Shown: piece after piece, positions 24,488 through 38,389 of the stretch
How the letters are laid out: each line of letters begins with the position of its first letter
Position numbering within the stretch: position 1 is the first letter of the stretch
Source: Trema orientale
Taxonomy: Eukaryota > Streptophyta > Magnoliopsida > Rosales > Cannabaceae
Length of the DNA: 64,000 nt
Reading direction: 5' to 3'
Assembly (NCBI GenBank): GCA_002914845.1
Contig: JXTC01000150.1
Span: forward strand, 557,962-621,961
Translations under genes and position numbers: made by a program
Notes under the pieces: generated by a model
Told to the model about the DNA's origin: nothing
Seen by the model: only the letters and a program-made list of their open reading frames with translations
The model's database searches: none

Positions 24488-25383
24488 TAGCGATGTCAAT
24501 TTCACCGAATGGGGAGGTGCACCGGTCTGAATAGGACAAATTTTCACTGTTATAAATAATGCGGGGCATAAGGCAAAGATTTCCCGTTTAATATTTAGCG
24601 AGGCAGGATAGGCTTGAGATTAAGTGTCCCGCACTGACTCCGCCCCGATTATATATAAGTTAATTTCTATTTTTTTATATAATAGTGTGATTCAAGTAGA
24701 TGTTTTTTTTTAAAAAAAAAGATCTAATAATATATAGTCATATACTAATATTTTTTAAGTTATTTGGGATTGTGTTAGCTTTATGAATGAATGATATGCT
24801 ATATGATTTTAGTATTAAATATTTTATATTTGACAATTCTAACATGTTAAAATTTTAGGGGATGGCTACGGTAGGGGCGTCCCTACGTAGGGTCATGCCT
24901 TAATTATCGTTGGATAAGAATCTGTGGGGAATAACTTAATTATCGTTGGATAAGAATCTGTGGGGAATAACGGGAATCTGTGGAGAATCTATTTATATAC
25001 AGATTCCCATCCAACGGTGAATAGACAGGACCCTACGTAGGAGCGCCCCTACTGTAAACGCGCCCAAAATTTTATTTGAATGTGTTTTTTAATTATTTAG
25101 GTCTAAAATTGAAATTTTTAATGAAGTTAACTTTAATTTTTATTATTTTTTGATGTAATTGATTTTTAAAAGATTTGAACTAACATAAAATTGTTAATTT
25201 ATACAAGATGACGATTCTAAATGGGGAGCCCGATATACTAATAGGGAAACCAAATTGCCCCGCACCAAATAAAATGGTGAATGATGCGAGGATGGTATAA
25301 TAAAATAATAATGGGAACGGGGATGGAATATACAAAACCGATCCCGTCCCGCCCGATCCCGTCCCGCCCGGTTGACATCCCTA
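24488..25383. mobile_element. non-autonomous hAT-type element in the GAPC promoter
   Basis: Terminal sequences TAGCGATGTCAAT (left) and, reversed, TAGGGATGTCAAC (right) form short TIRs. Perfect 8-bp direct repeats CTTACCAT flank the element at 24480-24487 and 25384-25391, the hAT signature. It encodes no transposase. A Mutator-type MITE (24858-25065) is nested within. The right end is only about 90 bases upstream of the GAPC TATA box. The subterminal CCGTCCCGCCCG repeats are typical of this type of plant hAT derivative. Confidence 0.82.
24858..25065 (-). mobile_element. Mutator-type MITE, copy A (nested)
   Basis: A 208-bp element flanked by a perfect 9-bp target duplication AAAATTTTA (24849-24857 and 25066-25074). 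Long TIRs, about 65 bases each, contain GGGGCG(C/T)CCCTACGTAGGGTC and CGTTGGAT. It is the reverse complement of copy B at 30559-30730. One arm contains a perfect 36-bp tandem duplication (24900-24935 and 24936-24971, unit starting TTAATTATCGTTGG) absent from copy B. Strand is given relative to copy B. Confidence 0.88.
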
Positions 25384-25398
25384 CTTACCATCGCTAAG

Positions 25399-25414
25399 AA
25401 ACGACACGTCGTTT
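25399..25414 (+). promoter_or_regulatory. near-palindromic ACGT element upstream of GAPC
   Basis: AAACGACACGTCGTTT, containing an ACGT core of the type bound by plant bZIP factors. It lies just outside the hAT target duplication and about 60 bases before the TATA box. A reverse-complement match of 14 bases occurs upstream of the gene at 42431 (41924-41939). Confidence 0.35.
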
Positions 25415-25471
25415 TTGCTAATTATCGAAACGACAGTCACCGGTCACACCGGTCTCTCGTTCCCCTCTCAT

Positions 25472-25481
25472 TTTATATAAT
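25472..25481 (+). promoter_or_regulatory. TATA box of GAPC
   Basis: TTTATATAATAG about 110 bases upstream of the start codon, in a compact promoter between the hAT element and the pyrimidine-rich leader (25500-25588). Confidence 0.6.
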
Positions 25482-25588
25482 AGAGGCCTGATTATGGCGT
25501 TTGCTTCTGTTAGCTCTCACTATCTCACTCTCTGTGCTACTTTAGCTAGAACCTTCTCGACCTATCTACTCTCTCTTCGCCTTCCATC

Positions 25589-28751
<3,163 letters not shown>

Positions 28752-28985
28752 AGTGGCTAAGATGGCTTTCGGTATGATATAAGCTCATAGCGTCGTTTCT
28801 ATTGGCTTTGATATCCAAAATAAGAGTTTCTAAAAAACTACTTGGGGTGTTATACCAAGTCTTTGTACTGTAGATCTTTTAGTTTCAGTGTGATCACTGA
28901 TGGGGCAAATAGATTGTACCCCATGTTTTGTTTTCAAGAATAGTGAACCTTGTTTGCCGGTATATGTGTTTTTGCCTTGAGTTTA

Positions 28986-29040
28986 CTCTCTCTCTCTCTC
29001 TCTATCTATCTATCTATATATATATATATATATATATGTA
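28986..29040. repeat. compound microsatellite (CT)n(ATCT)n(AT)n
   Basis: Follows the GAPC 3' region: about 9 CT units, then TATC units, then about 10 TA units. The GAPC 3' UTR probably ends before it, near 28970. Confidence 0.9.
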
Positions 29041-29164
29041 TTTGGTATCTATTTTTGCTTTGATTTTATTCCAATGGTGGGAGAATGTCTTTTAGGAGTC
29101 TTTCAGATATCATTTCTCGCGTTGGTAGGAGGAATCTTTGGTTTATTTGCACTGGAAAAGAGAA

Positions 29165-29228
29165 ATTATTCTGGAAAAACCCTAAGTTGGTACAATTATT
29201 CTGGAAAAACCCGAAGTTGGTACAAATA
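29165..29228. repeat. tandem pair, 32-bp unit
   Basis: The unit ATTATTCTGGAAAAACCC plus (T/G)AAGTTGGTACAA occurs twice in succession with one substitution. Confidence 0.8.
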
Positions 29229-29428
29229 TTCTGTTCAATTTTGATAATGCTAATGCCATATCTAGTCTCGAATAAATTTATATGGTAGCGTATTTTATGT
29301 CCCCATTCATTACCAATTGAACCGGTTGATAGGACCAGTTAAATTGGTACAATTGAGCTGTAATGCACGTACCAAGAGGCCCCAAAAGCTTTGTTAAAAA
29401 TTAGGGATTGCCGAAAAATAATACCAAT

Positions 29429-29562
29429 GGAGGCCTCTATACGAGAGGCGCCCCTACGTAGGCTTTGTTTATACACCGTTTGATGGGAATTTCTGTGTTG
29501 TCTTATTATCCAGATTCTCATCAAACAGTGTATAAAGAGGGACTTTACGTAAGGGCGCCCCT
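29429..29562. mobile_element. Mutator-type MITE, copy C (diverged relative)
   Basis: A 134-bp element bounded by a perfect 9-bp duplication AATACCAAT (29420-29428 and 29563-29571). It shares AGGCGCCCCTACGTAGG and CACCGTTTGATGGGAAT-like words with copies A and B and is internally palindromic. The left side carries about 17 extra bases (GGAGGCCTCTATACGAG) outside the conserved terminus, so the two ends are not symmetric although the duplication is perfect. Confidence 0.78.
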
Positions 29563-29616
29563 AATACCAATATCTCCACGTTTAATCTTCACAAATATTT
29601 ACTTTTCATGTTTAAA

Positions 29617-30535
29617 TTGACGGAAAATTTTGCACTAGACAGAGAATTTAGATCGAGAGTAATCTTATTTCTTTGTGTCCAAATAGACCAGAAATTTTGC
29701 ACTAGACATAAAATTCAAATCGAGATAAATCTTATTTCTGATGATAAACAATTAAAATCTGTTGTACATAATCCTAACATTTATTAATAATTTTTGCTGT
29801 TTTCTTGACCAAAATTCCCAATTCAGTGGGCCACGAAGAAAGGATAATCTTATTTCTTTGAGTCTAAATAGACTAGGAATTTTGCACTAAACATAAAATT
29901 CAAATCGAGATAAATCTTATTTCTGATGATAAACAATTAAAATCTGTTGTACATAATCCTAACATTTATTAATAATTTTTGCTGTTTTCTTGACCAAAAT
30001 TCCCAATTCAGTGGGCCACGAAGAAAGGATAATCTTATTTCTTTGAGTCTAAATAGACTAGGAATTTTGCACTAAACATAAAATTCAGATCGAAGATAAT
30101 AGGCCCCGTTTGGTTCACCTATTTGAATGTGTGTATTTGAATGGAAATTGTAAAATGGGTTATAATTAGAATGGAAGACATGGAATGGACCATTCAAAAA
30201 CACCTCTCCCCCTCCATTCTCATCCAAGACACAAAAATCCATTCAAATAGTTGATGTGACTGATGAACTATTTGAATGGAAAAACTGAATTGTTGAAACA
30301 AACACTCATTCCAAAAGACCATTTGAATGGAAAATTTAGAGTTGTTGAAACAAACACCCATTCAAATGGATTTTCCATTCCAATGAAATGGAATGGGCGA
30401 ACCAAACGGCACCCTTATTTATGCTAATAAACAGTTAAAATCTGTTGTATCTAACCCTAACATTTATTAATAATTTTTGCTGTTTTCTAGTCCAACATTC
30501 CCAATTCAATGAGCCATTGGCTGTTAACATTTATT
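29617..30535. repeat. 185-bp tandem repeat array, interrupted by a MITE
   Basis: Units start at 29711, 29896 and 30081 (phase AAATTCARATCGA). The units 29711-29895 and 29896-30080 look identical, so that amplification is recent. A partial unit precedes them (29617-29710, with an internal deletion). The third unit is split by the element at 30102-30414 and resumes at 30415-30535. No coding frame. Confidence 0.85.
30102..30414. mobile_element. Tourist-like MITE, 313 bp
   Basis: Termini GGCCCCGTTTGGTTCACC and, reversed, GGGTGCCGTTTGGTTCGCCC. The GTTTGGTTC terminus is common in PIF/Harbinger and hAT MITEs of plants. The interior repeats CCATTTGAATGGAAAA palindromes. It interrupts a 185-bp tandem repeat whose intact neighbours show the empty site. 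The flanks (ATA left, TTA right) do not define the target duplication clearly. Confidence 0.75.
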
Positions 30536-30558
30536 ATTACTATTATTTTTTTTTTTTT

Positions 30559-30730
30559 TGGCGCGTCTACAGTAGGGGCGCCCCTACGTAGGGTCCTGTC
30601 TATTCACCGTTGGATGGGAATCTGTATATAAATAGATTCTCTACAGATTCCCGTTATTTCCCACAGATTCCCATCCAACGATAATTAAGACATGACCCTA
30701 CGTAGGGACGCCCTTACCGTAGCCATCCCC
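30559..30730 (+). mobile_element. Mutator-type MITE, copy B
   Basis: 172 bp, inverted relative to copy A. The left end GGCGCGTCTACAGTAGGGGC and the right end, reversed, GGGGATGGCTACGGTAAGGG lead into about 65-bp TIRs. The flanks are poly-T (9 T left, A plus 8 T right), so a 9-bp target duplication is likely but low-complexity. It lacks the 36-bp internal duplication of copy A and so may be nearer the ancestral form. Confidence 0.85.
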
Positions 30731-31011
30731 ATTTTTTTTAATAATAGGTTTAGCAATTATTTATTAATTCATTTTGGGACTTTGTGCTATGTAATGAAAC
30801 GAAGACGAATTATATTATTTTTCTTGTTTGCTACATAGTAACCCTTTTGAAAGTAATTGTAAGATACATGACAGGGATTAAAAACAAATAAACAAATGGA
30901 TCGTCTCACCTAATTTGACCATCATTTTCCTTCTTGACCTTGTAATCATTATGATTTTATGAATGGGATTATAAACATTCTTATATTGCTTTTGCTTGCA
31001 ACTTCAATTTC

Positions 31012-31128
31012 GAAAATGGTAATCTAACCTAACTTGAATAATTTTGTCGCCCATAATTTTGTTTAAACGCGAAAATGGTAATCTAACCTAACTTGAATAC
31101 TTTTGTGGCCCATAATTTTGTTTAAAAG
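31012..31128. repeat. tandem pair, 59-bp unit
   Basis: The block GAAAATGGTAATCTAACCTA ... CCCATAATTTTGTTTAAA occurs twice in tandem with a few substitutions. Confidence 0.8.
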
Positions 31129-31300
31129 ATAGGGAAAATAAAGGGGGCTTATGATAGTAATAAGAATAATGATAAATAAAATTAACTAATACCAGTACCA
31201 TTTAGCTCTTATTTATACCAACTTTTCTTTTCAACCATGCTGATTATAATAACAAAAAACGAGTTAATTTTATTACGAGGAATGCCAACAGCCTCTTTTT

Positions 31301-32354
31301 CAGACTCCACCTTAATATTTTTTTGACATATGTCCTCCTTATATTTTTAAACAAAACATTATAATATTAAGTCATGCTATTTTATTTTATTTACCAAATG
31401 TGCCACCCCTGTTATAATTTGCACCTGTAATTACAACATTGCCATCCCATGTTCAACCGTACACAACTAATCAAGTTTCTTTCCTTATTTTTTTTTTCCC
31501 TTTCTAGTGGAGATGATAATTATGGTATAAATTATAATCTTTCAAAATACTCTTTTTTCTTTCCTAAAAAAAAATACTTTTTTCTTATGGTTTAAAAATT
31601 GATTTCAATGCGACTTCTAAAATTAATAAAGAAGAGGATTTGATGACTCTTCAAATAATTTATCTACTTCATAATTTTATTAAAGTTGTGAGTTTGTAAT
31701 GATTTAGCGATAATTTATAGAAATAATCTTTTATTATATTTGTCATAGAAATAATATTAAAAGTTTCTTCTCTTGCTCTTTTTCGTTTCTTTTGTGGCTG
31801 GACTTTGTTTGATCTCCATAACCATATGTGACTGTGTCTAAAGCACAATGAACGAAAAAACAAAAGAAAAAGAAAGGTATTATTGCTGATTTTATATACG
31901 TCATAATTAATGAAGGATGATTTTTTTCTATTATTCGTGACTCATCTATAGACATTAATATTTAAATTTTATGAAAAGTTGAGTCTTTGGTGGAAGTTTT
32001 AAAGGTTCATGTAGAGTGACAATTCAATAATCAAAGAAAAGGTAAATAAAAAAATAAAAAAAAGGGAAGGAAACTTAAATTACATTTGGTACAGGATTCG
32101 AATCCACATTATCCTTCCAATTTTCTATATAAAAGTTGAATCTGGATTTGAAGAATAGAATTCGAATCCTATACCAAACGCGCCCTTAATGTGTTAGAGT
32201 ATTGGAGAATTTGGGTGGTAAAATTATTATTATGAATGCAAATGATAAAGGGGTGGCACGTTGGTAAATATATTCAAATAGCAGAACTTAACATTAGAAT
32301 GTTTTCTTTGAAAAAATAAAAAGGACACTTGTCAAAAATTTAAGATATAGTCTG
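31301..32354. mobile_element. long inverted-repeat element, about 1.05 kb
   Basis: The left arm (31301-31430) CAGACTCCACCTTAATATTT...GTGCCACCCCTGTTATAATTTGC matches the reverse of the right arm (32225-32354) CAGACTATATCTTAAATTTT...GTGCCACCCCTTTATCATTTGC, roughly 75% by eye over about 125 bases. The interior contains AT-rich non-coding DNA and a small palindromic MITE (32080-32188). No transposase frame. Ends and target duplication uncertain. Confidence 0.6.
32080..32188. mobile_element. small palindromic MITE, about 110 bp
   Basis: The left side TTTGGTACAGGATTCGAATCC mirrors the right side, which reversed reads CGTTTGGTATAGGATTCGAAT. A short GGGCGCGTTTGG terminus is visible only on the right. 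It appears nested in the longer inverted-repeat element 31301-32354. Confidence 0.55.
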
Positions 32355-32461
32355 AGAACTAGTGAGGAAAGGCACGTGCAATGCTCGTGCCATATTGTGT
32401 AGTGTTGATTTCAAATTTAATATTTCAAATTCATTTATCTTTCAAATTGCCACGTTGTTTT

Positions 32462-33036
32462 TAGAAATGGCAATGGGGCGGATTGGGGATGGTTTTTTAA
32501 TTACTATTCTCATCCCCGAAAGTCAATCACAATACTATACCCGCCCCATTAACTATTCTTTTAGATGCGGGGACGGTGCGGGTATTAACCAACGGATAAC
32601 GGGAAAAATCGTGATTACCCATTACCCATTGATGATAATAAAATATTAAAAAAATTAAGATGAAAATACTAAATCTTTTTCATAATCAACAAAATATTAA
32701 ACACAACAATATACTAATAATTTTTAAACTCTAAAATTTAAATATATAAGTACATATAACTCTCCAAATTCATTATTTTACAAAAAATATAAGAATATAG
32801 ATAGTATAAAATTAAATAGATATTTATATGTATAATAATTTTTTTATGTAAATATATATTTATCGGAACGGGTACGGTGCGGATTATGCTAATACTGTTC
32901 CTGCACCATACTCGCATATTAACGGTGCGATTATTCTCCACCCCAATCATTTTATCTGCTTGAGCAGATTTTTTCCTTCCCGTTCGGATCAGATAACCAC
33001 GAATACTCGTAACCATATGTTATATTGCTATCCCTA
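32462..33036 (+). mobile_element. non-autonomous hAT-type element, copy 1
   Basis: 575 bp with ends TAGAAATGGCAAT and, reversed, TAGGGATAGCAAT, flanked by GTTGTTTT (32454-32461) and GTTATTTT (33037-33044), an 8-bp target duplication with one mismatch. Subterminal blocks are rich in GGGGCGG and GGTGCGGGTA words. Nearly the whole element recurs inverted at 62060-62632. No transposase. Confidence 0.82.
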
Positions 33037-33044
33037 GTTATTTT

Positions 33045-34110
33045 TGCACTTTTTTTCAATATTATGTATAAACGAATTTTTTACATTACAAACGCCTTTT
33101 AGTAGCATGATTTCATGTTTCCACTATGCTTGGTAGGAACGACATCGGTACTTGAGTATTGGTTTTTTTTGTTTTTGGGAAGAGGCATTTGAGTATTGTT
33201 AACGACACATATAAATAGTTTTGACATTAAATTTTGTCAAGTATTGCATACAATAAAAATATTTTACATTAATTAGAAAATATAATCGTATGAGTATACA
33301 GAGGTTGTGCGAAAGTTGCAACAAAAGGTTTTCAAAAAAAAAAAAAAAGATTAATTGTAGATTTCATCTTTGTGCTTAAGCATCTTTTAATTAAATGTAA
33401 GCGTATTTCAAATTATTTTTAAGTAAATTTCTTAAATCTCATTCAGATAAATCTAATAATTTCAGATAATTTTTAGATTCACAAAATTACTCGTGTCTTA
33501 TGACTTATGCAAAGAAAGAAAAAAAAAAAAAAAACCACCGTCTGTTTATGCTAGCTTCACAAAATTATTCGTGTCTTGTGCCAAGAAAGAAAAAAAAAAT
33601 CCACCGCCGGTTAATGATTAACGGACAATGACATGGCCTAATTTGCCCCTACTGGCTACTGACATATCTCATTCATCTAGATCCTTATATAATAAGCGGT
33701 GATCCAAAAGAGCAGCTCTTCAACGATTTTTTTGTTTTGTCCTTTTCAGTGTAATGAATTACTTTTCACTTGGTCTGTTGGTCTCAACTCAGTGGCCTTG
33801 AGGCGGTGCTCGTGCTACATTAAGAGGGGGAAAAAGACATACTTGACTCTTTGTTAATTTTAAATTAGTGTAAGTTGGGCAATGGGTACCTATTGGGCCA
33901 TGGGTTCAATGGGATAAATGTTGATGTCAAAACAATATATTTAAGAAATTGTTAAATATCAAAAATAAAATAGTAATAAATTGTTATCAGTAAAATCAAA
34001 AAGAGTTAGAAACTTAATTTATATATAAATATTATAATGTGTTTTGATTACCAAATTTCTTAACAAATTTGATATTACTAAATAACTAACCTTTCCATCA
34101 TTTAAAAAAT
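33045..34110. other. AT-rich intergenic DNA, nothing identified
   Basis: Poly-A runs near 33337 and 33522, and a short direct repeat (TTCACAAAATTA(C/T)TCGTGTCTT at about 33478 and 33556). No gene signal. Confidence 0.4.
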
Positions 34111-34111
34111 A

Positions 34112-34232
34112 AATGAATTCTAAATAGTCAAATAAAAAATACATAATTTATTTAGATATTTTATACGATTTTTTAAATTCTAAATAGTCAATTAAAAAAT
34201 ACATAATTTATTTAGATATCTTATACGATTAT
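34112..34232. repeat. tandem pair, 60-bp unit
   Basis: AATTCTAAATAGTCAA(A/T)TAAAA ... GATAT(T/C)TTATACGATT occurs twice, offset by 60 bases. Confidence 0.8.
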
Positions 34233-34289
34233 TAGGCAACCAAATTTTTCTTAACACATTTTTTTCAAATAATCAATTTACACAATTTA

Positions 34290-34862
34290 ATTCGCTCGAG
34301 TCTACATTATTGTCATTCAATAATATAAGAAAGAGAGTACATTCCTCATAAGTGCATATGAACATAAATCAGTAATTAACCAACTTAACTGAATATAAAT
34401 TTATAAAATTGAACTGTAGTTGATTTAGTTTGTCAACTTACGCTGAACTTGCTTATTTTTTTTTTTAACAAGTTGATTCTGAATTTTTTTTTTTCTTTTT
34501 TTCTTTTAACAAGCTAAAATACGGGTTGTACATGCCTTTAAATAGGTAATAGAAAAAAGCAATAAAAATATAATAGAGTTTATATATTCATTCGGGTTTT
34601 CATTATTGTCCTTCAATTATATAAAAAGAGGGTGTATTACTCATAGGTGAGATGAACATAAATCAATAATTAATCAACTTAACTGAATGCAAATTTATAA
34701 AATTGAACTTAACTAATTTAATTTGTTCTACTCATATTGCTTTTTTTTTTTTTTTAACTAAGTTGATCTAAGATTTTTTAAATTTTAAATTTTTATTTTA
34801 ACAAGGTGAAACAACGGGTGGTACGTACCCACACTAGTGTGTATATATATATATATATATAT
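34290..34862. repeat. diverged tandem duplication of about 280 bp plus (TA)n
   Basis: The blocks ATGAACATAAATCARTAATTA and CAACTTAACTGAATRYAAAT occur near 34358-34400 and again near 34650-34690, each followed by a long T run and an AACAAG motif. The second copy ends at a (TA)n tract (34841-34862). Confidence 0.7.
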
Positions 34863-36500
34863 TAAGGGATAGCTCATTGATTCCACTTTGGAGCAAGCCG
34901 TTTACTATTTAGTTGAAAATATTGAAATATCACGATACTGTAATACTTTGAGCAAAAAGAAATAAAAGACAATTAAAGGATAAAAACGAAAAAAAAAGTT
35001 GACGAAGAAAAGTACAAAATTAACCTCAACTTTTAGAATAAAAAAGGAAAGACAAATCCAAGTGTCTATTATGCCCTTCTAAAATAGAAAAATTACATTA
35101 CTCTATTCGGGGTTTCTACAATACGGATTCCACTTTTGGGTGTATTAATAGGCATACTTTTAACGATTGGTATTGGATAAAAGGTAATACTAGTGTGGAT
35201 ACTATTTCACTTGATACATTCCAACCGCAAAAAAGAAATTACAAATAAAAATAAAAAATGAGAGCGCTTTCCTCTTGTTATTTTTTTTTTCCTCTTGAAT
35301 CCCGTTATGTTTCAATTATCCAAATGAACTCCCGACGAAGAGGGTTGCCAACGACAAATCCTCCTCCCATAACTGAATTCTAAGATCCAACATTGTGTAT
35401 TTTTCTTTCCCATCTTTTGAATTACAAAATTAAAAGACTCGAATTTGAAATCGAAATATTAGTTTGTTGTTGGGTTTGAAGAAATTTATTTTTGTTTTCT
35501 TACTCGTTTCCGAATCTGATCTTTGATTTTCTTCATTCTGAATTATAAAATCCCAAAAGAAAAAAAAAATAAAATAAAATTGGAGGAACGGCTTGTTTGT
35601 GGTTCTAAAGCCCTAAAAGAAAACTCAAGAAAATTATGCAGAATTTCTTCAAGCTTGAGAGATCTGAGTTGATGTTCTTGGAACTTATGCTTTTCAATTG
35701 AGTGAAGAAGAAGGAAGGAATGAGAAACATTGTGGGTACAGTCATTGGGTGATGTCATTGTTGTACTATGAGGAGAAGTGGCACTCAACAAAGAACGAGC
35801 CACTGAGGATGAAAACGAGGAGCAGGAGTTTTTGGGTCGGGTCAGTTCTTCGGGGGAGGAAGATGCGGGCGGATAATTTGGAATAGGGCAAGATGAGGAT
35901 CAGTGGAAGATGGGACGATTTGGGTACCTAGATGTCTCTCGATTCGACCAGTTTGGAAGATTCGGAAGAGGAGAGGAAACTCGAAAGATATATGTGCTTC
36001 GATCCTTTTTCCAATTTTTGTTGTAACAAGGAAAGCAAAAGTTTCTTTTTTTCCCCCCCTTTTTTTAGTATGGTATAGAGGAGCAATCATACATGTCAAG
36101 CTCTATTATATTTTAGCACACAATATTCATTTTGCACCTTTTGATCTAAATCAAGTGGTAAAAAATTAATACCGTATGGATAGTCGCACAAACCTATACC
36201 ATAATGTAGAAAGCCCCTACTTTATTAAAACACAAAAAAGAAAAAAGTGAAAAAGTTATGGGTATAATTGGAAAAAAAATTGGACCATGACCAGCTTATC
36301 AACACGTATATAGACTAGTAAAAGGGAAGCACGCGCATTGGACGTGCTTTTTTGTTTTTCTCATTTGTTTCTCTCCTCTTGGTCTCTGTCATTATAGAAA
36401 GGCTTACTCTATTACTAGCACTTTCGTCTCTTCTCTCTCTTAAGTCGGTTTATACTATATTACTATAAATTTGTTTCTTTCATAGTCAACCATACTCAGA
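34863..36500 (+). other. possible degraded gene or transcript region
   Basis: Bases 35280-36010 are less AT-rich than their surroundings. On the plus strand one frame runs LNKERATEDENEEQEFLGRV, a stop, then GQDEDQWKMGRFGYLDVSRF (about 35778-35960), hydrophilic and protein-like but interrupted. I recognise no family, no clear start and no convincing splice pattern. It may be the remains of a gene or an untranslated exon. Treat as unassigned. Confidence 0.2.
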
Positions 36501-38380
36501 ACTCATAAGGGTGTTTCGAGTCCATCAAGGGAGATCATCAAGAGAGGTAATTCTTACTCTACCAATCCCATAAACTCTTATTAAAGCAGAGACATGGGCA
36601 ATTGCTTGAAGGCCAGAAGAATATTGCCGGTTAACGGTTATGATTAGTAATATATCTGGATAAACCAGATTAGTCAAAGTCCATTGAATAGACTAAATAC
36701 AATACTAATATCCTAGGCCTTCTGTAGAAAATGAAAATGAAACTACATCTTCTCTTCTCAGTTCGTGTTAAAGAACACATTTACATTACCATGTGATAGA
36801 GATTTTGAGTAAGAAACTATGTACCAATGGAAAATAAGTCAATGTTGTTGAATAAATTAATGATTACAGACTGATTATCTTTTCTTCTTTTCATATGGCT
36901 ATATTTTCTCACCTTCTAATTCATAAGTTCGAATTTAAAAGGGTAAGTTTCCTAATAGCATCTAGATCTCATAAAGATCATAAAAGATGTAGCAAAATTT
37001 AAGATCATCTTATTACATATATTGGTACAAACCTTTCTTAATTAGAACCTCTTTGTTCTTCTATAAGAGGCTTCCACCAGCCTCGGATCCAATCATTCAG
37101 AGTTCAACCTTTGGGCATCTACCAATTGGTAGAGATCATCTCGCCACTGCCTTTATAACAGCAGGTTTTACCCGAATAATTTGAAAAAAATCGATATTAA
37201 ATAAGTAACAATAGAATAACGATAATTCTACAAATTGAAGATATTATTTTCTTTTGAAGGAAAATTAAAGATATTATTGAATAGGGAAAATAAAAGGGAA
37301 AAAAGTGGAAGGCTGGAGGATAACACAACCTTCAAAGCTCAACAAGTGAATAATTAATCTCTGCTATGATTATCTCTATGTATTCTATGGTAGCCAATAT
37401 TTCTCCAAACTATTTCATTTGGTCTTTTAGTCATGCCTTTGTTTACGCTAATAACATAAAGTCCCTAAATCTTATTCAGTGAATCAACATTGTATTTTAA
37501 ATATTAGCTTTGTAAAGTGAAAAATAATATTTTATAAACTCGTATGAGTAGCTTTAATCACTATTTAATGAGTATTATTGGGAGAAAAAAAAACATTATT
37601 ATTAGTATCCACTTACTGGTCCAATGAGGGTGGAGTGGCCCTAAGCCACATAAATAGATCCAATATCTCGAGCAGATGAACAAGTCGCTATATCTAACTA
37701 AAATACCAAAAACCATCTGTCAGAAGATAATCGATCTATATAAGGTAACTGAACACATATATTATGTATACGGTTTTTTTTTTTTTTTTCCCATAGAAAT
37801 CTACATCTTATCTAAAATTATTAAGGGCTTGCTTAGTGACATTTAAATTATCTGATTTTTAAAACCTACATCTTTACAAAGTTACTCTTTGCTATATATT
37901 ATTGGATTCATATTTCTTACGAAAATAATACATTCCAATAAATGGTAGTTACAATTCATATAATAAAGTTGATTTGTCAATACACCTGATTATTTGTAGC
38001 CCTGTAAATTACAAATAAAGGAAATTCAAGGAAGAATGACCTCATAAATAGCTAGATATAGCATTATACAAAAAACCGCCATCTAAATATTTTAGTATAG
38101 CCTAAATGGATTAAAATGAGTCAATATAACATGTACATACCTTGAAATAAATCTAAAGATGTTGTCCTTTTAAATAAATAAAAATAATTATGGTTTCAAT
38201 TCAAGAGAAGAAAAGTAAGCACTAGTTGTCAACAACTTCTATGCTGTTAAATAATTTCAACATAGAAACTCATTGTTTCTTGAGAAAAAGTTAAATGTGT
38301 TATTCAGAGAAACTTTAGAGCTCAATTATACGAAAGTAAAACTACAGTAATTAGGTAGAAGGCCAATCTCTTATACATAA
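36501..38380. other. AT-rich intergenic DNA, nothing identified
   Basis: No repeat pair or gene signal could be supported beyond a poly-T run near 37773. Some protein-like fragments on the minus strand further right (38390-39100) might extend into it. Confidence 0.3.
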
Positions 38381-38389
38381 ATCAATGTT

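Noticed and set aside
29617-30535. CRISPR-like or centromeric array
   Set aside because: The units are contiguous 185-bp tandem repeats without spacers and too few to be a centromeric satellite.
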